A stretch of 64,000 nucleotides of DNA from Scandinavium vulneris_A (GTDB lineage: Bacteria; Pseudomonadota; Gammaproteobacteria; Enterobacterales; Enterobacteriaceae), in the NCBI GenBank assembly GCA_046518185.1, contig JBKGRZ010000004.1:372001-436000 (forward strand), written 5' to 3'. Shown here in pieces: positions 51,602 through 59,578 of the stretch (its first letter is position 1; each line of letters opens with the position of its first letter). Both the position numbers and the translations under genes were made by a program. The notes below the pieces were generated by a model, which saw nothing but the letters and a program-made list of their open reading frames with translations, did not search any database and was not told the DNA's origin.

Positions 51602-52297
51602 ATGCGAATTCTGGCTATTGATACCGCCACAGAAGCCTGTTCTGCGGCTATGTGGAATGATGGTGCCACTACGGCTCACTTCGAGCTTTGTCCCCGCGAA
51701 CACACCCAACGTATTCTGCCTCTGGTGCAGGATATCCTTACCGAAACGGGCATCACGTTGACGGAACTCGACGCACTGGCCTTTGGCCGTGGGCCGGGCA
51801 GCTTTACCGGTGTGCGTATCGGGATTGGTATTGCGCAGGGCCTGGCGCTGGGCGCCAATCTGCCGATGATTGGCGTGTCGACCCTGGTCACTATGGCGCA
51901 AGGCGCATGGCGTAAAACCGGCGCGACTCGCGTGCTGGCAGCCATTGATGCGCGGATGGGTGAAGTTTACTGGGCCGAATACCAGCGTGATGAGCAGGGC
52001 ATTTGGCACGGTGAAGAAACGGAAGCGGTGTTGAAGCCTGAAGCCGTTACCGCCCGGTTGCAACAGCTCGATGGCGAATGGGCAACCGTCGGCACCGGCT
52101 GGGCTGCCTGGCCAGACATGGCCCATGACACATCCGTCACGCTGGTCGACGGTGAGATGCTACTGCCTGCGGCGGAAGATATGCTGCCCCTGGCCTGCCA
52201 GCTGTTGGCTGACAATAAAACCGTTGCCGTAGAACATGCCGAACCAGTTTATTTACGTAACAACGTGGCATGGAAGAAACTTCCGGGCCGGGAATGA
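51602..52297 (+). CDS. tsaB: tRNA t6A37 biosynthesis protein TsaB
   Basis: This 231-residue inactive paralogue of TsaD is needed with TsaD and TsaE for threonylcarbamoyl adenosine at position 37 of ANN-decoding tRNAs. It is essential in E. coli. It has the ASKHA fold N-terminus (MRILAIDTATEACSAAMW) and the conserved AFGRGPGSFTGVRIGIGIAQ segment. Start: the ATG at 51602; it is followed by yeaY 38 bases downstream. Confidence 0.96.
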   Translation: MRILAIDTATEACSAAMWNDGATTAHFELCPREHTQRILPLVQDILTETGITLTELDALAFGRGPGSFTGVRIGIGIAQGLALGANLPMIGVSTLVTMAQGAWRKTGATRVLAAIDARMGEVYWAEYQRDEQGIWHGEETEAVLKPEAVTARLQQLDGEWATVGTGWAAWPDMAHDTSVTLVDGEMLLPAAEDMLPLACQLLADNKTVAVEHAEPVYLRNNVAWKKLPGRE

Positions 52298-52335
52298 ATC
52301 TTAGTTGATATAACTGAGAATAAAGGAGTTACATC

Positions 52336-52923
52336 ATGGCGAGTCGCAAACAGGTAGTGCGTGGCTTATTGGCCGGAGTAGTCATTGCCGTTCTGAGTGG
52401 ATGCGTAACCGTCCCGGATGCAATCAAAGGCACCAGCCCAACGCCGCAGCAGGATCTGGTTCGGGTCATGTCTGCTCCGCAACTGTATGTTGGTCAGGAA
52501 GCCCGCTTTGGCGGGAAAGTGGTGAACGTCCTCAACGTTCAGGGCAAAACCCGACTGGAAATCGCCACCGTACCGCTGGACGATGGCGCCCGCCCGACGC
52601 TCGGCGAACCCTCTCGTGGCCGGGTGTATGCTGATGTGAATGGCTTCCTCGACCCGGTTGATTTCCGTAATCAGCTGGTCACCGTGGTTGGGCCGATTAC
52701 CGGCACTGCGAAAGGCAAAATTGGCGACACGGCTTACACCTATCTGGTGATGCAGGCCAACGGTTATAAGCGCTGGCGCGTGGTGCAGCAGGTGATGATG
52801 CCGCCGGAACCGATTGACCCGTATTGGGGTTGGGCGGGGCCACGCCCTTGGCGTTATGGCTACGGCTATGGCGGCTGGTATAACCCGGGCCCGGCGCAGG
52901 TGCAGACTATCGTTACCGAATAA
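52336..52923 (+). CDS. yeaY: Slp family outer membrane lipoprotein YeaY
   Basis: This is a 195-residue lipoprotein with signal peptide MASRKQVVRGLLAGVVIAVL and lipobox L-S-G-C23. Valine follows the cysteine, which does not act as an inner membrane retention signal. The Slp domain occupies about 25-160, and a Trp/Tyr/Gly-rich tail (RYGYGYGGWYNPGP) ends the protein. E. coli yeaY is in the sigma-E regulon. Function is unknown. Start: the ATG at 52336 behind AAAGGAG. Confidence 0.94.
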   Translation: MASRKQVVRGLLAGVVIAVLSGCVTVPDAIKGTSPTPQQDLVRVMSAPQLYVGQEARFGGKVVNVLNVQGKTRLEIATVPLDDGARPTLGEPSRGRVYADVNGFLDPVDFRNQLVTVVGPITGTAKGKIGDTAYTYLVMQANGYKRWRVVQQVMMPPEPIDPYWGWAGPRPWRYGYGYGGWYNPGPAQVQTIVTE

Positions 52924-52945
52924 TGTCATGTTTTACATCATTTAA

Positions 52946-52977
52946 GAGACAGCGGCTGGTCCGCTGTTTCTTTTTTT
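52946..52977 (+). terminator. Intrinsic terminator after yeaY
   Basis: GAGACAGCGG and CCGCTGTTTC (one mismatch-type G-U/A pair) are followed by seven T, 23 bases after the yeaY stop. Confidence 0.88.
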
Positions 52978-53049
52978 CGGGATGGAGTCCCGAGAGTCAT
53001 AAAAATAAATAGTGACGCGCTTCGCAACCTTAAATTCGTATAATTAATA

Positions 53050-53066
53050 AACTGGTACGATAAGTT
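53050..53066. promoter_or_regulatory. FadR-like operator upstream of fadD
   Basis: AACTGGTACGATAAGTT agrees with most of the FadR consensus (AGCTGGTCCGAYNTGTT). It lies 73 bases before the fadD start codon. FadR represses fadD until long-chain acyl-CoA binds it. Confidence 0.75.
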
Positions 53067-53138
53067 AATATGTTGTTAATAACTTGTTTATTGGCAGGGG
53101 TTGTGATGACGACGAATTCTCATTTCAGAGGTGATGCA

Positions 53139-54824
53139 TTGAAAAAGGTTTGGCTTAACCGCTATCCCGCCGATGTTCCGGCGGAGATTGATCCTGACCG
53201 TTATCAATCCCTGGTAGATCTGTTCGAACAGGCGACAACCCGCTACGCTGACCAGCCTGCGTTTATTAACATGGGTGAAGTGATGACCTTCCGTAAGCTC
53301 GAAGAGCGCAGCCGCGCCTTTGCCGCTTATCTTCAGGAAGGGCTAGGTCTGCAAAAAGGCGATCGCGTGGCGCTGATGATGCCCAATCTGCTGCAATATC
53401 CGGTGGCCTTGTTTGGGATTCTGCGCGCCGGGATGATTGTGGTAAACGTTAACCCGCTCTACACCCCGCGCGAACTCGAACACCAGTTAAACGACAGCGG
53501 CGCCAGCGCAATTGTGATTGTCTCCAATTTTGCGCACACCCTGGAAAAAGTCGTCGAGAAAACCCAGGTGCGGCATGTGATCCTCACCCGCATGGGCGAT
53601 CAGCTTTCCACTGCCAAAGGCACGCTGGTTAATTTCGTCGTCAAATACATCAAGCGTCTGGTGCCGAAGTATCATCTGCCGGACGCTATCTCGTTTCGTA
53701 GCGCATTGCAGCAGGGCTACCGGATGCAGTACATCAAGCCGGAAGTGGTCTGCGAAGACCTGGCTTTCCTGCAATACACCGGTGGTACCACGGGCGTTGC
53801 CAAAGGCGCGATGCTGACGCACCGCAACATGCTGGCAAACCTGGCACAGGTGCATGCTACCTACGGGCCGCTGTTCCAGCCGGGTAGAGAGCTGGTGGTG
53901 ACCGCGCTACCGCTGTATCACATTTTCGCCCTGACCATGAACTGCCTGCTGTTTATTGAACTGGGCGGGCAGAACCTGCTGATCACCAACCCGCGCGACA
54001 TTCCGGGGCTGGTCAAGGAACTGGCGAAATATCCGTTCACCGCCATGACTGGCGTGAACACCTTGTTCAATGCCTTGTTGAATAACAAAGATTTCCAGCA
54101 GCTCGATTTTTCTACTATGCGTCTGTCGGCGGGCGGCGGAATGCCGGTCCAGCAGGCAGTGGCCGAGCGTTGGGTCAAACTCACCGGACGCTATCTGTTG
54201 GAAGGCTACGGCCTGACCGAATGCGCACCGCTGGTCAGCGTCAACCCGCACGATATCGACTATCATAGCGGCAGCATTGGCCTGCCGGTGCCATCGACCG
54301 AAGTGAAGCTGGTCGATGATGAGAATAACGAGGTCGCACCGGGCGAGCCGGGTGAGCTTTGCGTCAAAGGCCCGCAGGTGATGCTGGGTTACTGGCAGCG
54401 CCCGGATGCCACCGACGAAATCATCAAAAACGGCTGGCTGTATACCGGGGATATCGCGGTGATGGACGAAGAGGGCTTCATGCGCATCGTCGATCGCAAA
54501 AAGGACATGATTCTGGTCTCCGGTTTTAACGTCTATCCGAATGAAATCGAAGACGTGGTGATGCAGCATTCCGGGGTACAGGAAGTGGCTGCGGTTGGCG
54601 TGCCGTCCGGCAGCAGCGGTGAAGCGGTCAAAATCTTCGTAGTCAAGAAAGACGCGTCGTTGACCGAGGAAGCGCTGGTCACCTTCTGCCGTCGGCATCT
54701 GACCGGTTACAAGGTACCGAAGCTGGTCGAGTTCCGTACCGAGTTGCCGAAATCTAATGTCGGAAAGATTTTGCGACGAGAACTACGTGACGAAGCGCGC
54801 GCTAAAGTAGACAATAAAGCCTGA
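53139..54824 (+). CDS. fadD: Long-chain fatty acid CoA ligase
   Basis: This 561-residue membrane-associated acyl-CoA synthetase activates fatty acids during uptake. The TTG at 53139 (MKKVWLNRYPAD in the initiator reading) has AGAGGTGAT upstream and gives the E. coli length and start codon type; ATG at 53106 is in frame but less likely. Motifs: P-loop YTGGTTGVAKGAML, EGYGLTECAP, TGDIAVMDEEG and FACS signature region DRKKDMILVSGFNVYPNEIE. A terminator that also supplies the T-rich leader of rnd follows. Confidence 0.97.
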   Translation: MKKVWLNRYPADVPAEIDPDRYQSLVDLFEQATTRYADQPAFINMGEVMTFRKLEERSRAFAAYLQEGLGLQKGDRVALMMPNLLQYPVALFGILRAGMIVVNVNPLYTPRELEHQLNDSGASAIVIVSNFAHTLEKVVEKTQVRHVILTRMGDQLSTAKGTLVNFVVKYIKRLVPKYHLPDAISFRSALQQGYRMQYIKPEVVCEDLAFLQYTGGTTGVAKGAMLTHRNMLANLAQVHATYGPLFQPGRELVVTALPLYHIFALTMNCLLFIELGGQNLLITNPRDIPGLVKELAKYPFTAMTGVNTLFNALLNNKDFQQLDFSTMRLSAGGGMPVQQAVAERWVKLTGRYLLEGYGLTECAPLVSVNPHDIDYHSGSIGLPVPSTEVKLVDDENNEVAPGEPGELCVKGPQVMLGYWQRPDATDEIIKNGWLYTGDIAVMDEEGFMRIVDRKKDMILVSGFNVYPNEIEDVVMQHSGVQEVAAVGVPSGSSGEAVKIFVVKKDASLTEEALVTFCRRHLTGYKVPKLVEFRTELPKSNVGKILRRELRDEARAKVDNKA

Positions 54825-54846
54825 ACTACGCGTGAGTCGCCTTCAG

Positions 54847-54870
54847 ACGCCGGTTAAGCCGGCGTTTTTT
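54847..54870 (+). terminator. Intrinsic terminator after fadD
   Basis: ACGCCGG-TTAA-CCGGCGT-type stem followed by six T (54865-54870). The T tract lies 27 bases before the TTG start of rnd. Confidence 0.88.
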
Positions 54871-54897
54871 ATGGGCGCAAACCATAGAGAATACAGA

Positions 54898-56028
54898 TTG
54901 AATTATCAGATGATCACCGAGGACGCTGCGCTGAAAGTCGCCTGTGACCAGGCCCGCAACGTACCTGCCATTGCGCTGGACACCGAATTTGTCCGCACCC
55001 GTACCTATTACCCGCAGTTGGGTCTGATTCAGATGTTTGATGGCGAAACGGTGGTGCTGATTGACCCGTTGACCATCACCGACTGGCGGCCTTTCAAAGC
55101 GCTGATGCTCGACAAAAATGTCACCAAATATTTGCATGCCGGTAGCGAAGATCTCGAAGTCTTTTTGAATGCCTTTGGCGAATTGCCGGAGCCGCTGATT
55201 GACACCCAAATCCTCGCCGCGTTCTGCGGTCGCCCGATGTCCTGGGGCTTTGCGGCGATGGTTGAGGAATATACCGGTATTGCGCTGGATAAAAGCGAAT
55301 CCCGCACCGACTGGCTGGCCCGTCCGCTGACCGAGCGTCAGTGCGATTACGCGGCGGCTGACGTCTGGTATTTGCTGCCTATCGCCAAAAAGCTGCTGGC
55401 GGAAACCGACACCAGCGGCTGGCTGCCTGCGGCGCTCGATGAGTGTCGTCTGATGCAGCAGCGCCGCCAGGAAGTGGTTGATCCGGCGGAAGCCTGGCGT
55501 GACATCACCAACGCCTGGCAGCTGCGTACGCGTCAGCTGGCGTGTCTGAAACTGCTGGCCGACTGGCGCCTGCGAAAAGCGCGCGAACGCAATATGGCGG
55601 TGAATTTCGTGGTGCGGGAAGAACATCTCTGGAGCGTGGCGCGCTACATGCCGGGCAGCATGGGCGAACTCGACAGCCTGGGCCTGTCAGGGAGCGAAAT
55701 TCGTTTCCACGGCAAAACGCTGGTGAGCCTGGTTGAGAAAGCCAAAGAGTTACCGGAAGACGCTCTGCCTGAGCCACTGCTGAATCTGATGGATATGCCG
55801 GGCTATCGCACGCTGTTCAAAGAGATTAAAGCGCTGGTGCAGGATGTCAGCAAAGAGAAGGGGGTGAGCGTGGAGCTGATGGCCTCTCGTCGCCAAATTA
55901 ACCAACTGTTGAACTGGCATTGGCAGCTTAAACCGCAGAGCGGTTTACCGGAGCTGATTGCGGGCTGGCGCGGCGAGATGATGGGTGAAAGCCTGAAGGC
56001 GCTGCTGGCGAAATATCCGCGCGGCTAA
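54898..56028 (+). CDS. rnd: Ribonuclease D
   Basis: This 376-residue 3'-5' exoribonuclease matures tRNA and other small RNA 3' ends. The DEDDy exonuclease domain shows ALDTEFVRTRTYYPQ (motif I), LHAGSEDLEVF (motif II) and QCDYAAADVWYL (motif III); two HRDC domains follow (about 210-370). The start is the TTG at 54898 (LNYQM), matching the UUG start of E. coli rnd, and there is no normal ribosome site. In E. coli a U-rich leader replaces it; here the fadD terminator T tract is the only U-rich stretch nearby. Confidence 0.95.
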   Translation: MNYQMITEDAALKVACDQARNVPAIALDTEFVRTRTYYPQLGLIQMFDGETVVLIDPLTITDWRPFKALMLDKNVTKYLHAGSEDLEVFLNAFGELPEPLIDTQILAAFCGRPMSWGFAAMVEEYTGIALDKSESRTDWLARPLTERQCDYAAADVWYLLPIAKKLLAETDTSGWLPAALDECRLMQQRRQEVVDPAEAWRDITNAWQLRTRQLACLKLLADWRLRKARERNMAVNFVVREEHLWSVARYMPGSMGELDSLGLSGSEIRFHGKTLVSLVEKAKELPEDALPEPLLNLMDMPGYRTLFKEIKALVQDVSKEKGVSVELMASRRQINQLLNWHWQLKPQSGLPELIAGWRGEMMGESLKALLAKYPRG

Positions 56029-56043
56029 AACGGCGGCACAATA

Positions 56044-56070
56044 AAAAACCCCGGGATTCCGGGGTTTTTT
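56044..56070. terminator. Bidirectional terminator between rnd and minE
   Basis: AAAAAACCCCGG-GATT-CCGGGGTTTTTT gives a strong stem with A/T tracts on both sides, serving rnd rightwards and minCDE leftwards. Confidence 0.92.
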
Positions 56071-56087
56071 GTTTTAGCGCATCGTGA

Positions 56088-56357
56088 TTACGACTTCGAT
56101 TCTTCCGCTTCGGGGAGCGTCACGTTGAGCTCAAGGATGGAGATATCCCCATCTTTTTGCTCCAGTTGAACGGTCACCATTTCGGGATCGATCTGAATGT
56201 ATTTGCAGATAACTTCAAGAATATCTTTCCTGAGCTGCGGCAAATAATGCGGTTCAGCGTCACTGCGACGGCGCTCCGCGACGATAATCTGTAAACGTTC
56301 TTTCGCGATGTTGGCGGTGTTCTTTTTTCGTGAGAGAAAAAAGTCGAGTAATGCCAT
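56088..56357 (-). CDS. minE: Cell division topological specificity factor MinE
   Basis: This 89-residue protein has an N-terminal amphipathic membrane-targeting and MinD-binding helix (MALLDFFLSRKKNTANIAKE) and a C-terminal beta topological domain. It stimulates MinD ATPase and drives pole-to-pole oscillation. It is last in minCDE, three bases after minD. Confidence 0.97.
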   Translation of the reverse strand: MALLDFFLSRKKNTANIAKERLQIIVAERRRSDAEPHYLPQLRKDILEVICKYIQIDPEMVTVQLEQKDGDISILELNVTLPEAEESKS

Positions 56358-56360
56358 AAC

Positions 56361-57173
56361 TTATCCTCCGAACAGGCGTTTGAGGAAACCTTTCTTCTCT
56401 TCTTCAATGAAGCGGAAAGGACGTTCTTCTCCCAGTAAACGATCTACCGTGTCGGCGTAGGCTTTGCCCGCGTCCGCTTCGGCATCCAGAATAACCGGCT
56501 CACCCTGGTTAGATGCGCGTAGCACTGACTGATCTTCAGGGATCACGCCAACCAGTTTGATGCGCAGAATTTCCAGCACATCTTCCATGCTAAGCATATC
56601 GCCTCTGCTGACGCGGCCCGGGTTGTAGCGGGTCAGCAAAAGATGCTCTTTAATCGGGTCTTCGCCTTTCTCGGCGCGACGGGATTTCGACGCCAGAATG
56701 CCGAGGATTCGGTCAGAGTCGCGAACAGAAGAGACTTCCGGGTTGGTGGTGATCACCGCTTCGTCAGCGAAGTACAGCGCCATCAGCGCACCGGTTTCGA
56801 TACCGGCCGGAGAGTCACAGACGATGAAGTCGAATTCCATCTTCTTTAACTCTTCCAGGACTTTTTCAACGCCTTCGTAGGTCAGGGCGTCTTTATCGCG
56901 GGTTTGCGATGCCGGGAGAATATAGAGATTTTCGGTACGTTTATCTTTAATCAGCGCCTGGTTCAGCGTGGCATCGCCCTGAATCACGTTGACGAAATCG
57001 TAAACGACACGGCGTTCGCAGCCCATAATCAGGTCAAGGTTACGCAGGCCGATGTCGAAATCGATTACGACGGTTTTCTTTCCCTTCTGGGCCAAACCTG
57101 TAGCGATGGCCGCGCTGGAGGTGGTCTTGCCAACGCCCCCTTTACCCGAAGTCACAACAATAATGCGTGCCAT
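56361..57173 (-). CDS. minD: Septum site-determining ATPase MinD
   Basis: This 270-residue ParA/MinD-family ATPase has a deviant Walker A GKGGVGKTTSS at 10-20, switch region CDSPAGIETGA and a C-terminal amphipathic membrane helix (EEKKGFLKRLFGG). It recruits MinC and MinE to the membrane. It is in the middle of minCDE, 23 bases after minC. Confidence 0.98.
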   Translation of the reverse strand: MARIIVVTSGKGGVGKTTSSAAIATGLAQKGKKTVVIDFDIGLRNLDLIMGCERRVVYDFVNVIQGDATLNQALIKDKRTENLYILPASQTRDKDALTYEGVEKVLEELKKMEFDFIVCDSPAGIETGALMALYFADEAVITTNPEVSSVRDSDRILGILASKSRRAEKGEDPIKEHLLLTRYNPGRVSRGDMLSMEDVLEILRIKLVGVIPEDQSVLRASNQGEPVILDAEADAGKAYADTVDRLLGEERPFRFIEEEKKGFLKRLFGG

Positions 57174-57196
57174 AAAAATTCCTTGTTAAAAAGGGA

Positions 57197-57895
57197 TTAG
57201 TTTAACGGTTCAATTGTCAAAGCCGCTTCGTCCAGACGCAGACGGACCGCTTTGCCATAATAATCGGCGGTGATGTTTTCACTCAGCCAGTATTCCCCTG
57301 CGATAGACACCAGTTCTGCCGCAAGGTGGGTACAAAATATTTGTGCTTCCCTGTCACCGCTTGCGCCCGCCAGCGCACGTCCACGCATCATGCCGTAGAT
57401 ATGAATGTTACCGTCGGCGATAAGTTCAGCGCCCGCACTCACATGACTTGTGACAATCAGATCACAGTTTGGTGCATAAATGCGCTGACCGGAACGAACC
57501 GGGGTATCAATCAATCGCGTTTTTGTGACCGGAGTAACAATTGGGGCGAGAGCAGGGGCTTCAACAGGGGGAACTCGCTGAACTTTTTCTTTCCCTTCAG
57601 TGAGTAAGGGAATGCCCGCGCGCTCAATCTCGGCTTTTAATTCGGGATTTTTGCAGCCACTGACACCCATAATGCGTAAACCGGTTGCGCTAATGACTTG
57701 CTGAAGCGGTTTCCACTGCGTGATGTCAGCCAGACTGCTGATATTCACAACAACAGGGGCGTGTCGCAGAAAAGCGGGAGCCTGGGCGATTTTGTCTTCT
57801 AACGCCTGACGAATAACCTCGGGTTTTGCCTCGTGCAAATGAACCACTGATAACGTGAAGCTACTGCCTTTAAGTTCGATTGGCGTGTTTGACAT
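57197..57895 (-). CDS. minC: Septum site-determining inhibitor MinC
   Basis: This 232-residue FtsZ polymerisation inhibitor has its N-terminal FtsZ-binding domain at 1-105 and a Pro/Val-rich linker (APALAPIVTPV). The C-terminal beta-helix dimer domain (SGQRIYAPNCDLIVTSHVS, GMMRGRALAGASGD) binds MinD and FtsZ tails. The ATG at 57895 (MSNTPIELKGS) matches E. coli. Confidence 0.97.
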   Translation of the reverse strand: MSNTPIELKGSSFTLSVVHLHEAKPEVIRQALEDKIAQAPAFLRHAPVVVNISSLADITQWKPLQQVISATGLRIMGVSGCKNPELKAEIERAGIPLLTEGKEKVQRVPPVEAPALAPIVTPVTKTRLIDTPVRSGQRIYAPNCDLIVTSHVSAGAELIADGNIHIYGMMRGRALAGASGDREAQIFCTHLAAELVSIAGEYWLSENITADYYGKAVRLRLDEAALTIEPLN

Positions 57896-58020
57896 CCTGG
57901 CCTTACTCAATTTCAATTTATCGGCCGCACAGCTGCGGTGATATTCCGAAGACTACAGGGCATGTTATAGTCACTAATATAGAGTGGCAAGTCGCCACAG
58001 GCTAATTCAGAGTAAAAGTC

Positions 58021-58296
58021 ATGTTTTGTGTGATCTACAAAAGTACCAAGTGCGATCAAACCTACCTCTATGTCGAAAAAAAAGACGATTTCTCCCGCGT
58101 TCCGGAAGAATTAATGAAGGGCTTTGGTCAGCCGCAGCTTGCAATGATTCTGCCCCTGGATGGGCGTAAGCAATTGGTCAATGCCTCACTGGAAAAGGTT
58201 AAACAAGCCTTAACTGAAAAAGGCTATTATCTGCAAATGCCGCCTCCACCGGAAAATTTACTTAAGCAACACCTTCAGGAGAGCGGTAAAAAATAA
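58021..58296 (+). CDS. ycgL: YcgL domain protein
   Basis: This 91-residue small alpha/beta protein (MFCVIYKSTKCDQTYLYVEK) resembles E. coli YcgL, whose annotated form has a longer N-terminus and C-terminus. It is divergent from minC. The function is unknown; the family is found almost only in gamma-proteobacteria. It is 19 bases upstream of ycgM. Confidence 0.92.
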   Translation: MFCVIYKSTKCDQTYLYVEKKDDFSRVPEELMKGFGQPQLAMILPLDGRKQLVNASLEKVKQALTEKGYYLQMPPPPENLLKQHLQESGKK

Positions 58297-58315
58297 CGCA
58301 ACGACAGGAGCTGGC

Positions 58316-58975
58316 ATGTATCAACATCATAACTGGCAGGGCGCGCTACTGGATTACCCGGTCAGTAAAGTGGTTTGTGTAGGCAGTAATTACGCGAAAC
58401 ATATTCAGGAAATGGGCAGCGCGACGCCGGAAGAGCCGGTGCTGTTTATTAAACCTGAAACGGCGCTGTGCGATATACGCCAGCCGCTGGTGTTACCGGA
58501 AGGGCTCGGCGCGGTACATCATGAAGTTGAACTGGCGGTGCTGATTGGCGGTACGTTGCGCCATGCCACCGAAGAACACGTGCTCAAGGCGATTGCCGGT
58601 TATGGTGTGGCGTTGGACCTCACCCTGCGTGAGCTGCAGGGCAAATTGAAGAAAGCCGGGCAGCCGTGGGAAAAAGCAAAAGGGTTTGATAATTCCTGCC
58701 CAATTTCCGGTTTCATTCCGGCGAGCGATTTCCAGGGTGACCCGCAAAACACGCCGCTCGGCCTGAAGGTCAATGGCGACGTGCGACAGCTAGGGAATAC
58801 CGCCGACATGATCCACAAGATTGTGCCGCTGATTGCCTACATGAGCCGTTTCTTCACCCTGAAAAGCGGGGACGTTATCCTGACCGGTACGCCGGAAGGT
58901 GTTGGCCCGCTGAGTAGCGGCGACGAACTGGACGTAACCTTCAACGGCCATTCCCTCACAACTCGCGTGCTGTAA
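58316..58975 (+). CDS. ycgM: Fumarylacetoacetate hydrolase family protein YcgM
   Basis: This 219-residue enzyme has the FAH fold with metal-binding acidic residues in VHHEVELAVLIGG and the conserved GYGVALDLTLRELQ and LTGTPEGVGPLSSGD segments. Relatives hydrolyse acylpyruvates or decarboxylate oxaloacetate; the exact substrate is uncertain here. Start: the ATG at 58316 behind CAGGAG. It is in the ycgL-ycgM-ycgN cluster. Confidence 0.94.
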   Translation: MYQHHNWQGALLDYPVSKVVCVGSNYAKHIQEMGSATPEEPVLFIKPETALCDIRQPLVLPEGLGAVHHEVELAVLIGGTLRHATEEHVLKAIAGYGVALDLTLRELQGKLKKAGQPWEKAKGFDNSCPISGFIPASDFQGDPQNTPLGLKVNGDVRQLGNTADMIHKIVPLIAYMSRFFTLKSGDVILTGTPEGVGPLSSGDELDVTFNGHSLTTRVL

Positions 58976-59070
58976 GCATCCATTGCCGCCCCTGTCGGGC
59001 GGCAAAACTTGCATCCCTCTGCCAGACTGGTTATAAGGTGCACCCTGGTTTTCAATGGCGGATATTCCCT

Positions 59071-59514
59071 ATGAGCAACACACCCTTCTGGCAAAGCAAA
59101 ACTCTCGAACAGATGACCGACGTTGAGTGGGAGTCTTTGTGCGACGGCTGCGGTCAGTGCTGCCTGCACAAGCTGATGGATGAAGACAGCGATGAAATCT
59201 ATTTCACCAACGTTGCCTGCCGTCAGCTGAATATCAAAACCTGCCAGTGCCGCAACTACGAGCGCCGCTTTGAGTATGAGGCCGATTGCATCAAGCTGAC
59301 GCGCGACAATCTGCCAACCTTTGAGTGGTTGCCGCATACCTGCGCCTATCGTCTGCTGGCGGAAGGCCAGCCCTTGCCGACGTGGCATCCGCTGTTGACC
59401 GGCTCCAAAGCCGCCATGCACGGCGAGCGCATTTCGGTGCGTCATATCGCGGTGCCGGAATCAGACGTGCGTGACTGGGAAGACCATATTCTGAATCATC
59501 CGAATCGTGGGTGA
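59071..59514 (+). CDS. ycgN: YcgN family cysteine cluster protein (UPF0260)
   Basis: This is a 147-residue protein with a conserved cysteine cluster CDGCGQCC, then CRQLNIKTCQCRNY and a later DCIKLT and TCAYRLL, probably a metal or Fe-S site. The start at the ATG at 59071 (MSNTPFWQSKTLEQM) aligns with the internal MSDVPFWQSK of E. coli YcgN. A GTG at 59038 would lengthen it by 11 residues. Function is unknown. Confidence 0.93.
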   Translation: MSNTPFWQSKTLEQMTDVEWESLCDGCGQCCLHKLMDEDSDEIYFTNVACRQLNIKTCQCRNYERRFEYEADCIKLTRDNLPTFEWLPHTCAYRLLAEGQPLPTWHPLLTGSKAAMHGERISVRHIAVPESDVRDWEDHILNHPNRG

Positions 59515-59527
59515 TTCTTCGCCAATG

Positions 59528-59562
59528 AAAACGCCACCCGCAAGCTGCCGGTGGCGTTGTTG
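59528..59562. terminator. Terminator between ycgN and the iutA-like gene
   Basis: AACGCCACC and GGTGGCGTT form a 9-bp stem. A T-containing tract (GTTGTTTC) follows rightwards and GTTTTCATT leftwards, so it can serve both convergent genes. Confidence 0.8.
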
Positions 59563-59578
59563 TTTCAGGCGTTTCTGA

